Shown one piece after another: positions 35,313 to 50,493 of a DNA stretch of 64,000 bases (position 1 is its first letter; each line of letters begins with the position of its first letter). The position numbers and the translations under genes were made by a program. This stretch comes from Hysterangium stoloniferum (taxonomy: Eukaryota > Basidiomycota > Agaricomycetes > Hysterangiales > Hysterangiaceae): NCBI GenBank assembly GCA_015178975.1, contig WHVD01000098.1, positions 266,892 to 330,891 on the forward strand, given 5' to 3'. The notes beneath the pieces were generated by a model. The model did no database searches. It was not told the origin of the DNA and saw nothing but the letters and a program-made list of their open reading frames with translations.

Positions 35313-35613
35313 TCATGCACCTTCCTTTTCTCCTCAAGCAGTCATCGACATTCTTGCACACTAGATTACCCACTCAGAACTGACATGGGAGTGACCATCA
35401 ACTGAACTGGGAATGGTTTCAACCCTGAACCAATGGTCATGGTGGTCAAGGGAAGAGAAGTGAAAGATCAAGTGCCAGCACCCCTCGAATTTTTATATGT
35501 AAATTTTTACTGAGTCACATGATGTCTTGACATACCAACCATACCTGACAAGTTTTTACATACAGAATCTAGATTTTCAGCCTCCTTAGGATTTCGGCCA
35601 AATGGGGGGATAC

Positions 35614-36358
35614 TGTTACAACCATGTCACAACCTGGCAGTCCCCAAAGTTATTACTGCCTATCAACGTTTCAAGTTAGCATCCAAGTCACCACATCGGA
35701 AAATGTCAGACTCCCAACACTGATGTATGCTTTTGCAGTGATCAAACTCCATTTATGCCCCCATCAAAATATACTCATACTATCTGGTTAAACTCTGATA
35801 CGTCCCTTTTTATTATGATGATCCATTCTACTCTATGTTTCACATATGTCTATATATACGTGTAACCCTCAGACTATTTCCTTTTCTCGTAATCCCACTC
35901 TCGGTTATATCATGGCCTCTGAACTAATCGTAACCTTCCCATTCCTAGTCAAGCTTATTTGTCAATACCATTTTCCGCTCTTCCCATAGTTAGTATTTTC
36001 TAGACACCGAATACTTATATATGAACCCGCTGTAGTTGTAGTTACTAGACAATCAGAATATCAACTCAGAATACCCTCTTACACCTCTAGAAGTCTTATA
36101 CTAAGTATCCCACTATCTGCCTTCGTGTGCACTCGCCCACTCTCGGTCCCTGACCCCTTGGCCCGACACTCAACTTTCCTTTGTTTCTGATCAGCAGCTT
36201 GCCGAGAGGAACTCGTTAGCACTAGTCTTCACCTGTCTGAAATTTAAGGACACTCGATGGATATTTGCGAGGGCACAGCACATACATAAGCTGAAGCCAA
36301 GTCCTTCCGATCAGTCCCTGTCAGCCTACTGACACTAGTCAGTTTTCAGTTCTTAACA
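35614..36358 (+). repeat. Element F 3' LTR (LTR-1, 745 bp)
   Basis: TGTTACAACCATGTCACAACC...CAGTTCTTAACA. Preceded by the purine tract AAATGGGGGGATAC (35600-35613). Confidence 0.92.
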
Positions 36359-38626
36359 CTTGAATCCCTTGCTGTGTCAATGTTTGTTAAACTATTTGAG
36401 AGAGTAAATAGCCAGATACATACATTACATGAAGCCAAACTCCACCCATTTTATAGAGTTGGACCTCCCAACCAGTACAATCTCTATTGTCAGCCTCCTG
36501 ACATAGAGCCTCCCCTTTACCCCTTGCTTAGATCTTAACAATGGGCCAGGATTATCAAAAAGGTAATCTACAGAGAAACATGTGTTGGGGCACTGCAGGC
36601 AGTGACACTACGGTCAGGGATACCAATAGCAGGGTGCTGGAGGGTTATGAGGGTAAAACCAAGTTGCAGGGATCCAAAATAATAGGATCCTAACACGAGC
36701 TCCACTTGTCTTTAAAACCAGACCCCTGGGTTAAGTATGTATAGACCTTCCAGGTTTCCATCCTGCTCCCCCTTGTTCCCAACACCTTAACAGAGAATGT
36801 CAAAAAGAACTTGTGGTCATCTGTGTCAATAACTGGAGCAAACACAAAATCAATGAGCATACCATGAGCCTCAGATAAATTTAAAAAGAAAAAACACCTA
36901 AAAAATGCATAAACCCATAACAAGGTCCAGTCAGAGCCGGAAACGGTACTTAACAATCTAACTGACATCGCTGATTGACACACCCCTACATGACCTGATA
37001 TAGTCGACGAGAAAAAACAATGCCGAGTACTGTCCTAGTCAACTACATGCATGTACCTTATAGCCAGGATATATACAAGGATATATCAACGGGAAGGGTG
37101 TAGTGATCACCTCGTTTGGCTGCATAACATTTATCACTTAGCCAAAAGATCAATAGGAGTGGACCACTCTCCAATGAGAGTACAATCCTCCGCAAGACAG
37201 AGTGTAGGCATGTACGATATACCCCCGGCTAACATTAGAAAATCAGAGAGTTAACTAGAGGACCGAAATGACTCCAGGCCAGATAAGCACCTAATCCTCG
37301 TCCGTCGCAGCACACCTGTCGAATCAATACAAGTTAAGAGGGGGCACTACTCCGAAGCAAACATGAGCTCCCAATCTGGATGGTGGATTTCTGTTGTGCG
37401 GAGACACCTACTAACGAAGGATGGCTTGGCGTGTACAATGCCAATTCGTATAACTCGTCAATCAAATTTGCATTCCTAAAGGCTCCCCACCGTGCGTCGA
37501 TCATCAACCGAGCTCCGCATAGCTTCGTTGCATCCAACGAAGCATACTTCAAATGGCTAGCGTCCACTATAAGGAGCATAGCTAGTACACTGGCCCATGG
37601 TGTCAAACCCCAACCAGACCACCCACACTCCAAAATATTGCTCTGGGTAGTGTAGCGCGGAAAACGGCAGGGGGGATTCAGTTACCAAGGAAGCAAAAGA
37701 TGCTCTGCTAAAGGGGCACAGCGGTGCAGGCGAAGAAGAACCAGAAGACTTCTTAATCCCGAATGAAAGGTAGCTTACAACTTATCATTGGTACAAAACA
37801 ATTACGAAGTCGTATAATATAAACTTGTGAACAAGATGCAACCTCAGTGAGCTTAAAAAAAATTATTTATCTTTTTCGAGACAAAAAAGATTATCAGTAT
37901 GGATACATTGTTATAGCCCACAATGCGATTACAGTGATGGCACCTCCCTCTGAATCTCTAGGACTCAACTATTTGTGTTAACACACATTACAGCTAGAAG
38001 AGGGGTTTACAAGGATGCATCGAGCCTTCAGCTGGTAAAGAAGGGTTGAATCGAAAGTAATAATAAGGGGGTCATGCATGAAGACAGAAGAAAGGGGTGA
38101 TAATTCATGGTAAAAAAACGCCCAATTGAGCACTCATTCACACATATTAAAAAGAGTGTAATTGATTATGATGAAGTAAGAATGAGTGGCTTAAAGACTC
38201 CGGCATTGCCAATTGTCGGACCATCCCCAATTTGGTGCACAATTGGCAATACAGTATAATTCGAAAGAAGTTTGTGCTGTACTGATAGATCATGAACTAT
38301 CAAAGATTAAGACCAGGGACATCAAAATTTGTGAGCAACCATCAAATATTAGATCTGATCCTTTGAGCTATTACTAGTTCTGATGAAATGCTTGAAGTTT
38401 GTTCCAAGTTCAGAGCATTATTAAGATCGGAGTTTCAAAGACCATACAACGGGCGTCTCTTACAATCTGTCACCAGTTCCGTCGCAGTTGCTCGTCGTTC
38501 CACAAGGTGACAAGCAGGAAAGTCCATAACTCGGAACTAAACTACTTGCTGTCCGAGTGGCTCGTCTATCACACGTATATCTTTCAGTTGGAACCACACT
38601 GATTACGGCCGTTGCAACCGATAACT
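36359..38626. other. Host intergenic region, no confident gene
   Basis: 36359-36690 has a short open plus-strand frame with no recognisable motif. 36690-36983 has a minus-strand frame of 97 codons, likewise unrecognised. 37334-37655 is open on both strands (minus frame of about 100 codons containing SLDATKLCGARLMIDARW); I cannot decide whether either is expressed. 38205-38250 holds a perfect 12-bp inverted repeat (ATTGCCAATTGT / ACAATTGGCAAT). The last few hundred bases should contain the CLA4 promoter, but I see no convincing TATA box. Confidence 0.4.
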
Positions 38627-41525
<2,899 letters not shown>

Positions 41526-43976
41526 AGTGACGTGCCCTCCATTTTCACACCTGTCATACCGTGCCATGGAATGAATTCATTCATGCACTATTCCCTTATT
41601 TATATTCAGGTTGCGGATATTTCCCTGCGTGGTCCGTGACTTGCCTTGATGTTTGTTTATCGTTGGAACGCGGCCTTCTCCACATTATGACTCACTGTTC
41701 GTTGAACCGTTCCTGTTATGTCCTTGCAACGCATCTCTTCGGGACGCTGAACGCGTATCCTGTCTGTCTTAGTACGAATTTAATAGATCCCCGTGTTCCC
41801 CGATCGTGCACGACCTCTCTTGCCTGTATGTATATACCATCAGATATATAAAGCTTAAAAGCATTCAATCATTTCATCGAGGCATCGTATGATGAAATAT
41901 GGGAGGTATTGAGACTCCGAATGTGTATGGTACCTCCCAAACGGGATGCGCAGTGACAGCCGCTACTTATACCGTAAAACGTGGTGATTATGTAATCACG
42001 TAAAACTAAAGGGTCCGTGCGTAAGACTGGGGGCACCAGGATTACAGCTGCAGGCCAAAACGGCAGGAAAAAGAATGCAGGACAAACACTATCCTTTGAT
42101 ATATCTGTTGTGGACCAGTCTGCAGGCCCCTCTGTAAATGATTCTCCATCCTAAACCTTTGATATCCCTGTGATTGGTCTCAAAAGTGGCTGTGAGCATT
42201 TGCCTACAGCCAAAGAAGCGAAAATAAATTTGAGAAATCTTCCAAAACAAAAGTGTGTAATTCAGGACAGTAATAGTGTATCATTTTTAAAATATCATTA
42301 ATATAATATTTATATATACATATATCTATTATTAGAGTTAGTACAATCCTAATATAAATAAATAATAACAGGTTTTTCACCATTTGATACCTGGGCCTGG
42401 GTGATTGAAGTAACACCTTCACATTCCTTTATATCCACTTCCAACTCATGGTCAGAGGTTGTTGTGCTCAACCTATGCATCAATGTAGATTGTAGTACTT
42501 TCATTCTTCTTGGACACCCTTTTTGTCTAGTCTTTATTCAGGCTCTAAATTTGCAATTGGCGAAAGGGGGCCATGCCCTCCTTGCAACTTTACCTTCCCC
42601 CCCCCTCTTTACCTTTTCCTCTAACTTCCATACCCCCTCCTCTTCCCCTCTCAACCCTCCTGCCCCCCAACCTGCTGCTTCTAAACCTCCTTCACCCCTC
42701 CACTTTGCTTTAGGGTACTTTCTCCCCTGACCACTATGTATCTTAGTTATGCAATGCAGTATACAAATGTATTAAAAAAAAGGTGGGGGGGGGGGCACAT
42801 CCACCACACATTTAAGGTTCTGATGGCTTTATCACGGAAACTTTGAAATAGCAGCCACCCTTATCAAGACTGACCCATCTTTTGGGGCTATAGGATTTTA
42901 TTATTTTTGACCATGCAGCCCCCCTGGATGCAATCAAATTTACATGAATGGATGTCTGCCACTTCTGATCAAGCAATGGAGTTTTCTTCACTGAAAACTT
43001 GGCTGGACTATCTATCGGGACGAACTAGTTAGAGAGACATATTTTGTCTCACACACTGGCAAGAGGGACATGACATTTTCTGGTCTGGATGGCAGGCTTC
43101 TAGTATTACACTGAGAACCTGTTTCCTTATATACAGACTAGTTTGAAGGAGCATTCGGATGGCATCAGAGATGCAAACTACATACACAATACCTCCATCA
43201 TCAGACAAACATTGGATGATATGATATCTGTGAATAGCACACACCCTATTTCACAGTCACCTGAGGTCCACGACAGACCTGGTAGCAAACTCCCAAGGCC
43301 CAACGAAAGATACCAATATTCTGTTTTCACAGTGCTCATAAGAATCTCCCAACACCTTCCAGATTTTTCTGTGGTCATGAACCCAGGACTCTCGTGCTCA
43401 CTCCCAAGGGTTACTGTTTTATACAATAGAGCAACAGAGCTGTCCCTATTCTGAAGCAGATGATGAATTGGAATATGGCATCTGCCGCATGGTGAAAGAT
43501 GACCTGCCAGTGGAGTGCCAATGAAATCACAGCAGAATGTACATAATGATATATTGACTAACAAAGCACCCCACTGCAAGTTGGCCCCAGTTTGTTCTGG
43601 TGGCCTGCCATTTGATTCAAGCCTGTGAAACTAGCTTACAGCTCATAGAAATCATAATACAACCTCCCTATGTTCAAGATGACTAATACCATTTGTGCAG
43701 TGAATGGTGTTCTAGCTTGGGCTACTTGCTGTGGGTAATACTGCCAAAGTTCATCCACTCTCAAATGGTTGCTAGCTTGTGGTAGACCACATAAGTTTCT
43801 CCCAACTTCTGGGATCATGTTTAGTTCTCTTGGTGAGGTTCACTATCTACTGTCACAATAGAATCAAATATATTTGCTAATAATGTGAGATGAGCTCAGT
43901 AGTTTGAGAACAACTTGTTGCCACCATAGTCTGTGTGGTATTCTGTGATAGTAGAAAACCAGACAAGTAAGGTAAG
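41526..43976. other. Host intergenic region downstream of CLA4 with relics
   Basis: 41901-41938 carries an inverted pair GGGAGGTA/TACCTCCC and 41984-41999 a GTGATTA-TG-TAATCAC hairpin; either may be transposon ends or 3' structures. 41990-42140 has a short unrecognised open frame. 42240-42375 is very AT-rich. 42595-42730 is C-rich on the plus strand. 42774-42795 is an A then G homopolymer run. 43020-43580 includes a tRNA-like segment (listed separately). 43620-43976 has no recognisable gene. The LTR-2 target GTAAG is at 43972-43976. Confidence 0.4.
43376..43446 (-). repeat. tRNA-like segment, possible SINE head
   Basis: Minus strand reads GTTGCTCTATTGTATAAAAC (A-box-like TTGCTCTATTG), then after about 35 nt GTCCTGGGTTCATGACCAC (B-box-like GGGTTCATGACC). 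Order and spacing fit an internal RNA polymerase III promoter from a decayed tRNA. No tail or second copy is visible in this window. Confidence 0.35.
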
Positions 43977-44738
43977 TGTTAGGATATGTACAGGGCGGGT
44001 CTCTGGAGAAACCCGCAGAATATCCGGTAGTATTTGGCTTTAGCTTATAGGCTGCGCCCTCGCTAGATTGTGTTGTCCAATTTCTGGCAAGTGGATGGGA
44101 ATCCCGGGGAGTCTGGGTGGGGGTCGTGGGTCGTAAGGTCATAGGTTGGAGGTCGTGGGTCGTGAGTCGAGATTGGTGAGAGAGATAGATGTGCAGGAGC
44201 CCGTGGGCTCCGACTAGTGTGAGGGGTGTGATTCAAGTAGGGTTTAGAGCGGAAAATGTATTAGATTACTGGGGAATCTAAGCCGATTTTCTGACTGGAT
44301 TGTATGTACAACATCTGCCAGTTTAAATAGACTGTGGAGTAAATGTCATACTGAATCCAGTAATAATGAAATGAAGCGAGCAAAACATAAAATGGGAATA
44401 GTAAACACCAAATTGGTGTTATGAACAGGATGGAACGGAGTGGAGTCCGAATAGTGACAAATCATAAACCATAACGGGAAACGGAGCGGGAGCGGAGTCC
44501 AAATCGTGACAGGTCATTTGACTAAATGGGAACGGGGTTCTGTTAGAGGGAAGACGGGTATTCTGAGCGGGGTCCAGTGACTGATGTGCGGGACAAGGTC
44601 AGACATAGACATAGATGGAGTCCGGTGGGTTTTCCGGTGACTAAAACACAATGTAACAAAGACGAACTGTAATGTATTCAGGGGATTCTCTTAGATAGCT
44701 CAATATATGCTATAGTGTCACAGAGCTTCAACAATAAA

Positions 44739-45462
44739 TGTTATGACCAGGTCGCAACCCTATCGGTCCCCGAGGTTATCACCACCTATTGACAATTTCA
44801 AGTTACCACATTGGAGACTATCGGCCCCCGAAGCTGATGTATGCTTTCGTGGTGATCAAACCCCATTTACGCCCACATCAAAATATACTCGTACTATCTG
44901 GTTAAACTTTTGATACGTCCCTTTTTATTATGTTAATCTGTTCGATCCTATGTTTCACATATGTCTATCTATATTTGTAGTTCTCGAACTATTTCCTTTT
45001 ATCATAATTCCGCTCTCGGTTATCATCAGCCTCCGAACTAATCATCAACATTCCCGTTCCTAGTCAAGTTTATTGTTAATACCATTTTCCGCCCTTCTCC
45101 CCATTAGTATTTTCTAGACGCCTGTTACTTGTATATGAGCCCACTGTAGTTACTAGGCAATCAGAATATCGACTCAGAATACCCTCTCACGTCTGCAACA
45201 GTCTCATACTAAAGAATTCTCCTATCCACCTTCGCGTGCACTCGCCCACCTTCGGCCCCGACCCCTTGGCCCGACACTCAACTTGTCCTTTGGTTCCGAT
45301 CAGTATCTCACCAAAAGGTACTTCCTAGGATTAGTCTTCGCCTTTCTGAAATCCAAGGACACCCTACAGATATTTGCGAGGGCGCAGCACATAAGCTGAA
45401 GCCAAGTCCTTCCGATCGGTCCCTGTCGGCCACCGACATTAGTCAGTTTCTAGTTCTTAACA
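44739..45462 (+). repeat. Element A 5' LTR (LTR-1, 724 bp)
   Basis: TGTTATGACCAGGTCGCAACC...TAGTTCTTAACA. Followed directly by GTATATTCTGATTTTACACT (45463 on), the candidate primer-binding region. Confidence 0.95.
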
Positions 45463-45500
45463 GTATATTCTGATTTTACACTCGCATTTTCTGTTTAATC

Positions 45501-46800
45501 ATGCCTCCGAGGAAAAATGCCAAGCCTAGCGGCGAAGCAGAATCTTCCACTCTCAAGTCTCCTTTCTTGTACACAGCCCGAGCTACTCAGAGAACCCCGC
45601 TACCAGAAACCTCCGAAGAATCTCGCTTTGTGGAGATTACCGGCAATGCCGAAGAAGTAACTGAAGCAACCAAACCCGAAGCAACTGAAGAGATTAACAA
45701 TCAATCAGCACCGGAACACGAACCCGAGGATGGCGACCAACCTCAGGCTAGTGGTTCCAAGAAATCCATGAAAAAGAAACCGGCTCTTGACCCTGAAGAG
45801 ACATGGGAATTGTTTTCAGGTACTCTAGGATCCCTTAACGAATTCCTTAAAAGCAATATCAAGGAAAAGGAACCTGGGCAAACCTGAGTCAACAAACCCG
45901 AGCCATTCACTGGCTCAAACCCGAAGAAATTGCCAACATTTCTTATGCAATGTCGATTCAACTTTCAGGACCGCCCAGCTGCATTCGCAATGGATGACTG
46001 AAAGGTAAACTTCGCACTCTCGTACCTTAAGGATTCCGCAGCAGCCTGGTTTGAACCCGCATTCTCTGGCCTCACCTCCGAAGACCCCGATTGGCTTCAC
46101 GATTGGGATGCCTTTGTCGAGGAACTCGAAACCAACTTCGGTCCCTATGACCAAACCGGCGATGTAGAAACCGCGCTTTCTAATCTCAAAATGAAAGACA
46201 CTCAGCGCATCACTGATTATATTGTCCAGTTCAACAACCTTGCCACGCATTGCAACTGGGGCGATTCGGCCCTCCATTACCAGTTTTACTCCGGCCTTCC
46301 GTCCCCCCCCCCAAGACAAAGTTTCCAAAGGAGAGACCGGCAAGCCGAAGACCCTCCCTCTCATGCGTCTGAAAGCCCAAAATGCAGATGCCCGATACTG
46401 GGAATGACGTTCGGAAATTAGTCACGAAAACCCCTCGGACAAGAAATTGTCAGATAATAAGAACACCAACAAGTCTGGTAATCAAAACACCAACAACAGT
46501 GGCAATTCGACCTCCGATAAGAAGTCCGAAAACAAAGGGTCTAACGACAAAAAAGGCAAGGGAAAACAGTCGAATAAGTCTCAAGACAAAGACAAACCCG
46601 ACTTAACTGGCAAACTCGGCTCCGATGGCAAGCTCCTACCACAGGAAAAGCAACGCCGAATGGACAACAACCTTTGTTTGTTGTGCACAGATCCCGGACA
46701 CCGAGTCACTGCATGCCCAAAAGCCACAAAAGCCCAATCGGCCAATACGGCCATGACCTCACAACCGGCCAAGCCGGCTGCTGAGTCAAAAAAAGATTAA
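45501..46800 (+). pseudogene. Element A gag, three nonsense codons and one frameshift
   Basis: Starts MPPRKNAKPSGEAESSTLKS like element B. TGA at 45885-45887, 45999-46001 and 46405-46407 each replace a CGA present in B. A run of ten C at about 46304-46313 replaces TCTCGCCTCAAAGACG-like sequence and shifts the frame. The zinc knuckle CLLCTDPGHRVTAC is intact. The end reads TCA AAA AAA GAT TAA, so here the slippery site is the canonical A AAA AAA heptamer. Confidence 0.92.
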
Positions 46801-49800
46801 GCAACTCTCTGGATTCCGTGCGATTGGAGAGTTGCGTTGAATCTCCTCGCACACCGGAAAATTGTCATCTTAATGCATCCGCCTTGTATGATCCTAATTC
46901 TTTGTTCATAAATCTTACTTCGGAACCTCTCAGGAGTCTCACATTTCGAGCTCTCATAGATTCAGGTTCAACCCATTGTTTTATAGATACAAGTTTTTCC
47001 AGAAAAAATCAGTTAAAAACCTATGCAATAGATCCGATTCCACTCCGACTCTTTGATGGTACCTCAAACTCCGTAATCTCGCAAGCCTGCGAACTCCAAC
47101 TTCGGTTCCTGTGTGGAACCTTTCAGACAGTTACATTTTTTGTAACACAGTTGGACCCGAGTTGCTCCGTGGTTCTAGGACATAACTGGCTCACCCGCTA
47201 CAATCTGTTGATTGATTGGGTATTGGGCAGTATCCATTTCCGAACCCCGTCGGCGCCCAATACGACTGGTCCGTTTCCGCCTGTTTCGGCAAATATGGCC
47301 TCTACAGCACCTCCAGCCCCCATGGCAAATCCGAGCTCTCCGCCGCCCATCTCTCTGATAAATGCCGCAGCTTTTATGAGAGCCATCAAGTTGGACGGCT
47401 CCCAAGCATTTACAGTCAATCTTAAAGTTGACGAAGTCACCGGTTGCTTTGCATCCCCGGTGGCCGAACCAATCGCAGATTTGGAAGGTGTTCCCAAAAA
47501 ATACCATGAATTTGCAGATGTCTTCAGTAAACAAAAAGCCGATCGACTCGCCCCTCATAGGCCTTACAATTTGAAAATTGACATTGAAGATGGTTCACAT
47601 CTGCCCCTAGGCCCAGTTTATCCTCTCTCGCAGTCCGAATTATCGGCTATTCGAGATTTCTTGGACGAACATTTGGCTATAGGTTTTATCCGACCCTCAA
47701 AGTCTCCTTATGGAGCCCCTGTCCTATTCGTTCGGAAAAAAGACGGTTCCCTTCGACTTTGTGTTGACTTTCGAGGACTAAATGCGATTACTCGAAAAGA
47801 CAAGTACCCATTACCACTAATCTCCGATTTACTCAATGCCCCTCGGAAGGCCCGAATCTATACAAAGATAGACCTCAAGCATGCCTATTATTTGGTTCAG
47901 ATCGCCGAAGGCGACGAATGGAAAACGGCTTTTCGCACTCGCTATGGCTCCTTCGAATGGTTAGTGATGCCTTTCGGCCTCACCAACGCTCCATCGGTCT
48001 TTCAACATTTTATCAACAACGTCTTTTCCGACCTCCTCGACATTTTTGTCATTGTGTACTTAGACGATATCCTCATATTCTCCAAAGATCCTACACTTCA
48101 TGATGAACACGTTCGTGAAGTTCTCCGAAGACTCCGAAAACATGGTCTTTTTGCGAATGGTAAAAAATGTTCTTTTGATGTTGACACAGTTGAATATTTA
48201 GGGTTTATGATGGGACCTGACGGTCTCCGCATGGACGACTCTAAAATTCAAGTCATTCAAGATTGGCCGGAACCCTGAAAGGTTAAGGATATTCAACCCT
48301 TTTTAGGCTTCGCCAATTTTTATCGTCATTTCATTCATAACTACTCAAAAATTACCGTTCCACTCACTCATCTTACTCATAAAGATGCCCCATGGATTTT
48401 CTCCGAAGAATGCCGATCAGCATTCCAGGAATTGAAAAGTGCGTTTACATCCGCCCCTATTTTGTTGCACTGGAAGCCCGACGTTCAACTAATCATGGAA
48501 ACTGATGCTTCGGACTATGCACTTGCTGCGATATTGTCCATTCTGGACACCGATGGTGAAGTACACCCAGTAGCTTTTCTGTCTCGCACATTTTTGGCAC
48601 CCGAACTCAACTATGACGTTCACGATAAAGAACTACTCGCAATATTTGAAGCTTTCAAGACATGGCGACATTATTTGGAAGGTTCGGCCCAACCGGTAGA
48701 TATGTATTATTACAGACCACAAAAATTTAGTTTACTTTTCAACCACAAAACTCCTCACCCGTCGACTAGATGATGGGACGTCTATCCTAAAGAGAGGAGT
48801 AGCGACTATGCCACAGGTAATCTGCATAATTTCGAACCTATGTTTTCATCGGAACAACTGTCCGCGTCTATCCGAGCTACTTACCTCATTCATCCAGTCT
48901 TGCGAAGTGTTATCCTTATGGATACCGAAAAGTTACATCAAGACATACTATTGGCAATTCCATTAGACCCAGTCACCAAAGCACACCTTGATAACCCGTC
49001 CGACCCCGATCAACCCCGATGGTCATTAGACTCACAAGGTTTCATTAGACTTGACAATCACATTTACGTACCGGATTCCGACACTCTTCGGCTGCGAATC
49101 CTACAACATAAGCACGACCACCCAATCTCAGGACATTTCGGCCTCAATAAGACCCTCTCACTCATTAGAAGAGAATATACATGGCCCGGCATCTGAGATT
49201 TCGTTAAGCACTATTGTAAATCTTGTACTATGTGTCTACACTCTAAATCACAGCGACACAAACCATATGGCCTACTCAAACAATTACCGATACCGGAAAA
49301 ACCCTGGAACTCAATTTCTATGGATTTTATCGAGCACCTACCAGCATCCGAAGGTCACACAGCAATCCTAGTTGTTGTGGATCAGCTCTCGAAACAAAGT
49401 ATTTTCATTCCAACATATGACATGATAACATCTGTACAGTTAGCTGAATTATTCGTCACCCATGTATTTTCCAAGCATGGCATTCCGTCGCATGTCACAT
49501 CCGATCGCGGATCCGAGTTTGTCTCTCACTTCTTTAGGTCACTCAGAAAAGCGCTAGACATGAAGCTACATTTCACTTCGGGCCATCACCCGGAAGGCGA
49601 TGGACAAACCGAACGCATGAATCAAACCTTGGAACAATACATCCGTGTCTATTGCAATTATCAACAAGACAATTGGAAATCACTACTACTGCTAGCCGAA
49701 TTCGCATATAACAACACACCGAATGCCACTACTGGCATTTCGCCTTTCTTCGCAAATAAAGGCTACAACCCCAACATCGCAATCCACCCAGAACGCGATC

Positions 49801-50402
49801 TCGCATCCGCCCATGCTCAAGACTTTGTTACAAACCTTGACGAGCTACATCAAGAACTTCGTAAAACTATCGCAATGGCTCAAGAATGATACCAATGGTC
49901 TGTGGATAAAAACCGACTTCTGCCTCCTGATTTCAAGATCGGAGACCGAGTATTCGTTAAAGCCGAGTTTTTCCGAACTACTAGACCTTCTAAGAAGCTC
50001 TCTGAAAAATATTTAGGTCCTTTTGAAGTTATAGCACAAGCCGGCACGCTTTCATGGACGCTTCAGCTCCCCGACAACATGTGTGCAGTGCACCCGGTAT
50101 TTCATGTATCTATGTTAGAACCTTGTGTTGCTAACAGTATACCGGATCACATACAACCACCACCTCCACCTGTAATCATTAATGGGGAACCCGAATTCGA
50201 GATATCAGAAATCCTAGACTCAAAAATCGACAATCACCGACGCTCATGCAAATTACTTTATTTGGTCAAATGGGCTGGCTACGAAGGAACAGATGAAGAA
50301 ACTTCGTGGATCCTAGCTACAGAGCTCGGTAATGCTTCGGAAATCATCCTAGGGTTTCACCAAGCTTATCTGAACAAACCTGGTCCCCTAAATTCTTTAT
50401 AA
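46785..50402 (+). pseudogene. Element A pol (PR-RT-RNaseH-INT-chromodomain), three nonsense codons and a deletion
   Basis: The same frame is kept from the frameshift site to the stop at 50400-50402. Protease ALIDSGSTHCFID near 46953-46991; [11 protein letters not shown] near 48058-48084; RNase H ETDASDYALAA near 48500; integrase blocks TSDRGSEF and HPEGDGQTERMN; chromodomain LVKWAGYEGTDEETSW near 50263-50310. TGA at 48276-48278, 49194-49196 and 49887-49889 correspond to Arg CGA codons in B. Around 48765-48775 about 90 bp present in B are missing and an additional stop results. Confidence 0.92.
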
Positions 50403-50493
50403 GTGTTTCACATGGTATCCGACCCTTTTCCGACTATGCCTTATGTTTTCACGCTATGTTTTGTTTGTTTAAAAAAAAAAAAATATTGACTAT

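Larger units (their letters stand above)
34342..35440 (-). pseudogene. Accessory zinc-cluster gene of element F (5' part; 3' part at 23975-24077)
   Basis: Minus-strand exons 35440-34933, 34881-34798 and 34747-34342, continuing at 24077-23975 (stop). Splice sites are consensus (GTAAGT at exon 1, TTTTCAG before exon 2, GATTATAG before exon 3). The zinc cluster is complete: CNQCTKWGRTC, ten residues, then CQECANQKLGC. The linker exon is acidic (DDEEEEEDEED). Exon 1 has been inflated by two tandem repeats: a 50-bp unit (not a multiple of three, so it shifts frame) and an 18-bp unit encoding QKEKEE. Interrupted by the LTR-2 at ATACC. Confidence 0.8.
20128..36358 (+). mobile_element. Element F: family-1 Ty3/gypsy element shattered by nested insertions
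   Basis: The pieces are a 5' LTR-1 remnant (20128-20332), gag (20333-21425), deleted pol (21413-23883), the 3' end of the antisense accessory gene (23975-24077), the rest of that gene (34342-35440), and the 3' LTR (35614-36358). The two accessory pieces join across a 5-bp ATACC duplication (24073-24077 and 34337-34341) and then align without a gap with element A, which proves that one element was split. It holds four further insertions and is long dead. Its 3' flank starts CTTGA; the 5' flank is lost. Confidence 0.88.

Noticed and set aside
35073..35405. Long Leu- or Ser/Pro-rich plus-strand frames over the CTCCTTCTG array
   Set aside because: Poly-Leu and poly-Ser/Pro frames are by-products of the 18-bp repeat, whose coding strand is minus (accessory gene exon 1).
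37100..37170. U2 snRNA-like TTTTGGCTAAG on the minus strand
   Set aside because: Only about 11 bases match the U2 5' region; the branch-point recognition and Sm-site parts are absent.
38612..38626. CLA4 start five codons upstream at 38612
   Set aside because: The codon there is TTG; the first ATG in frame is 38627.
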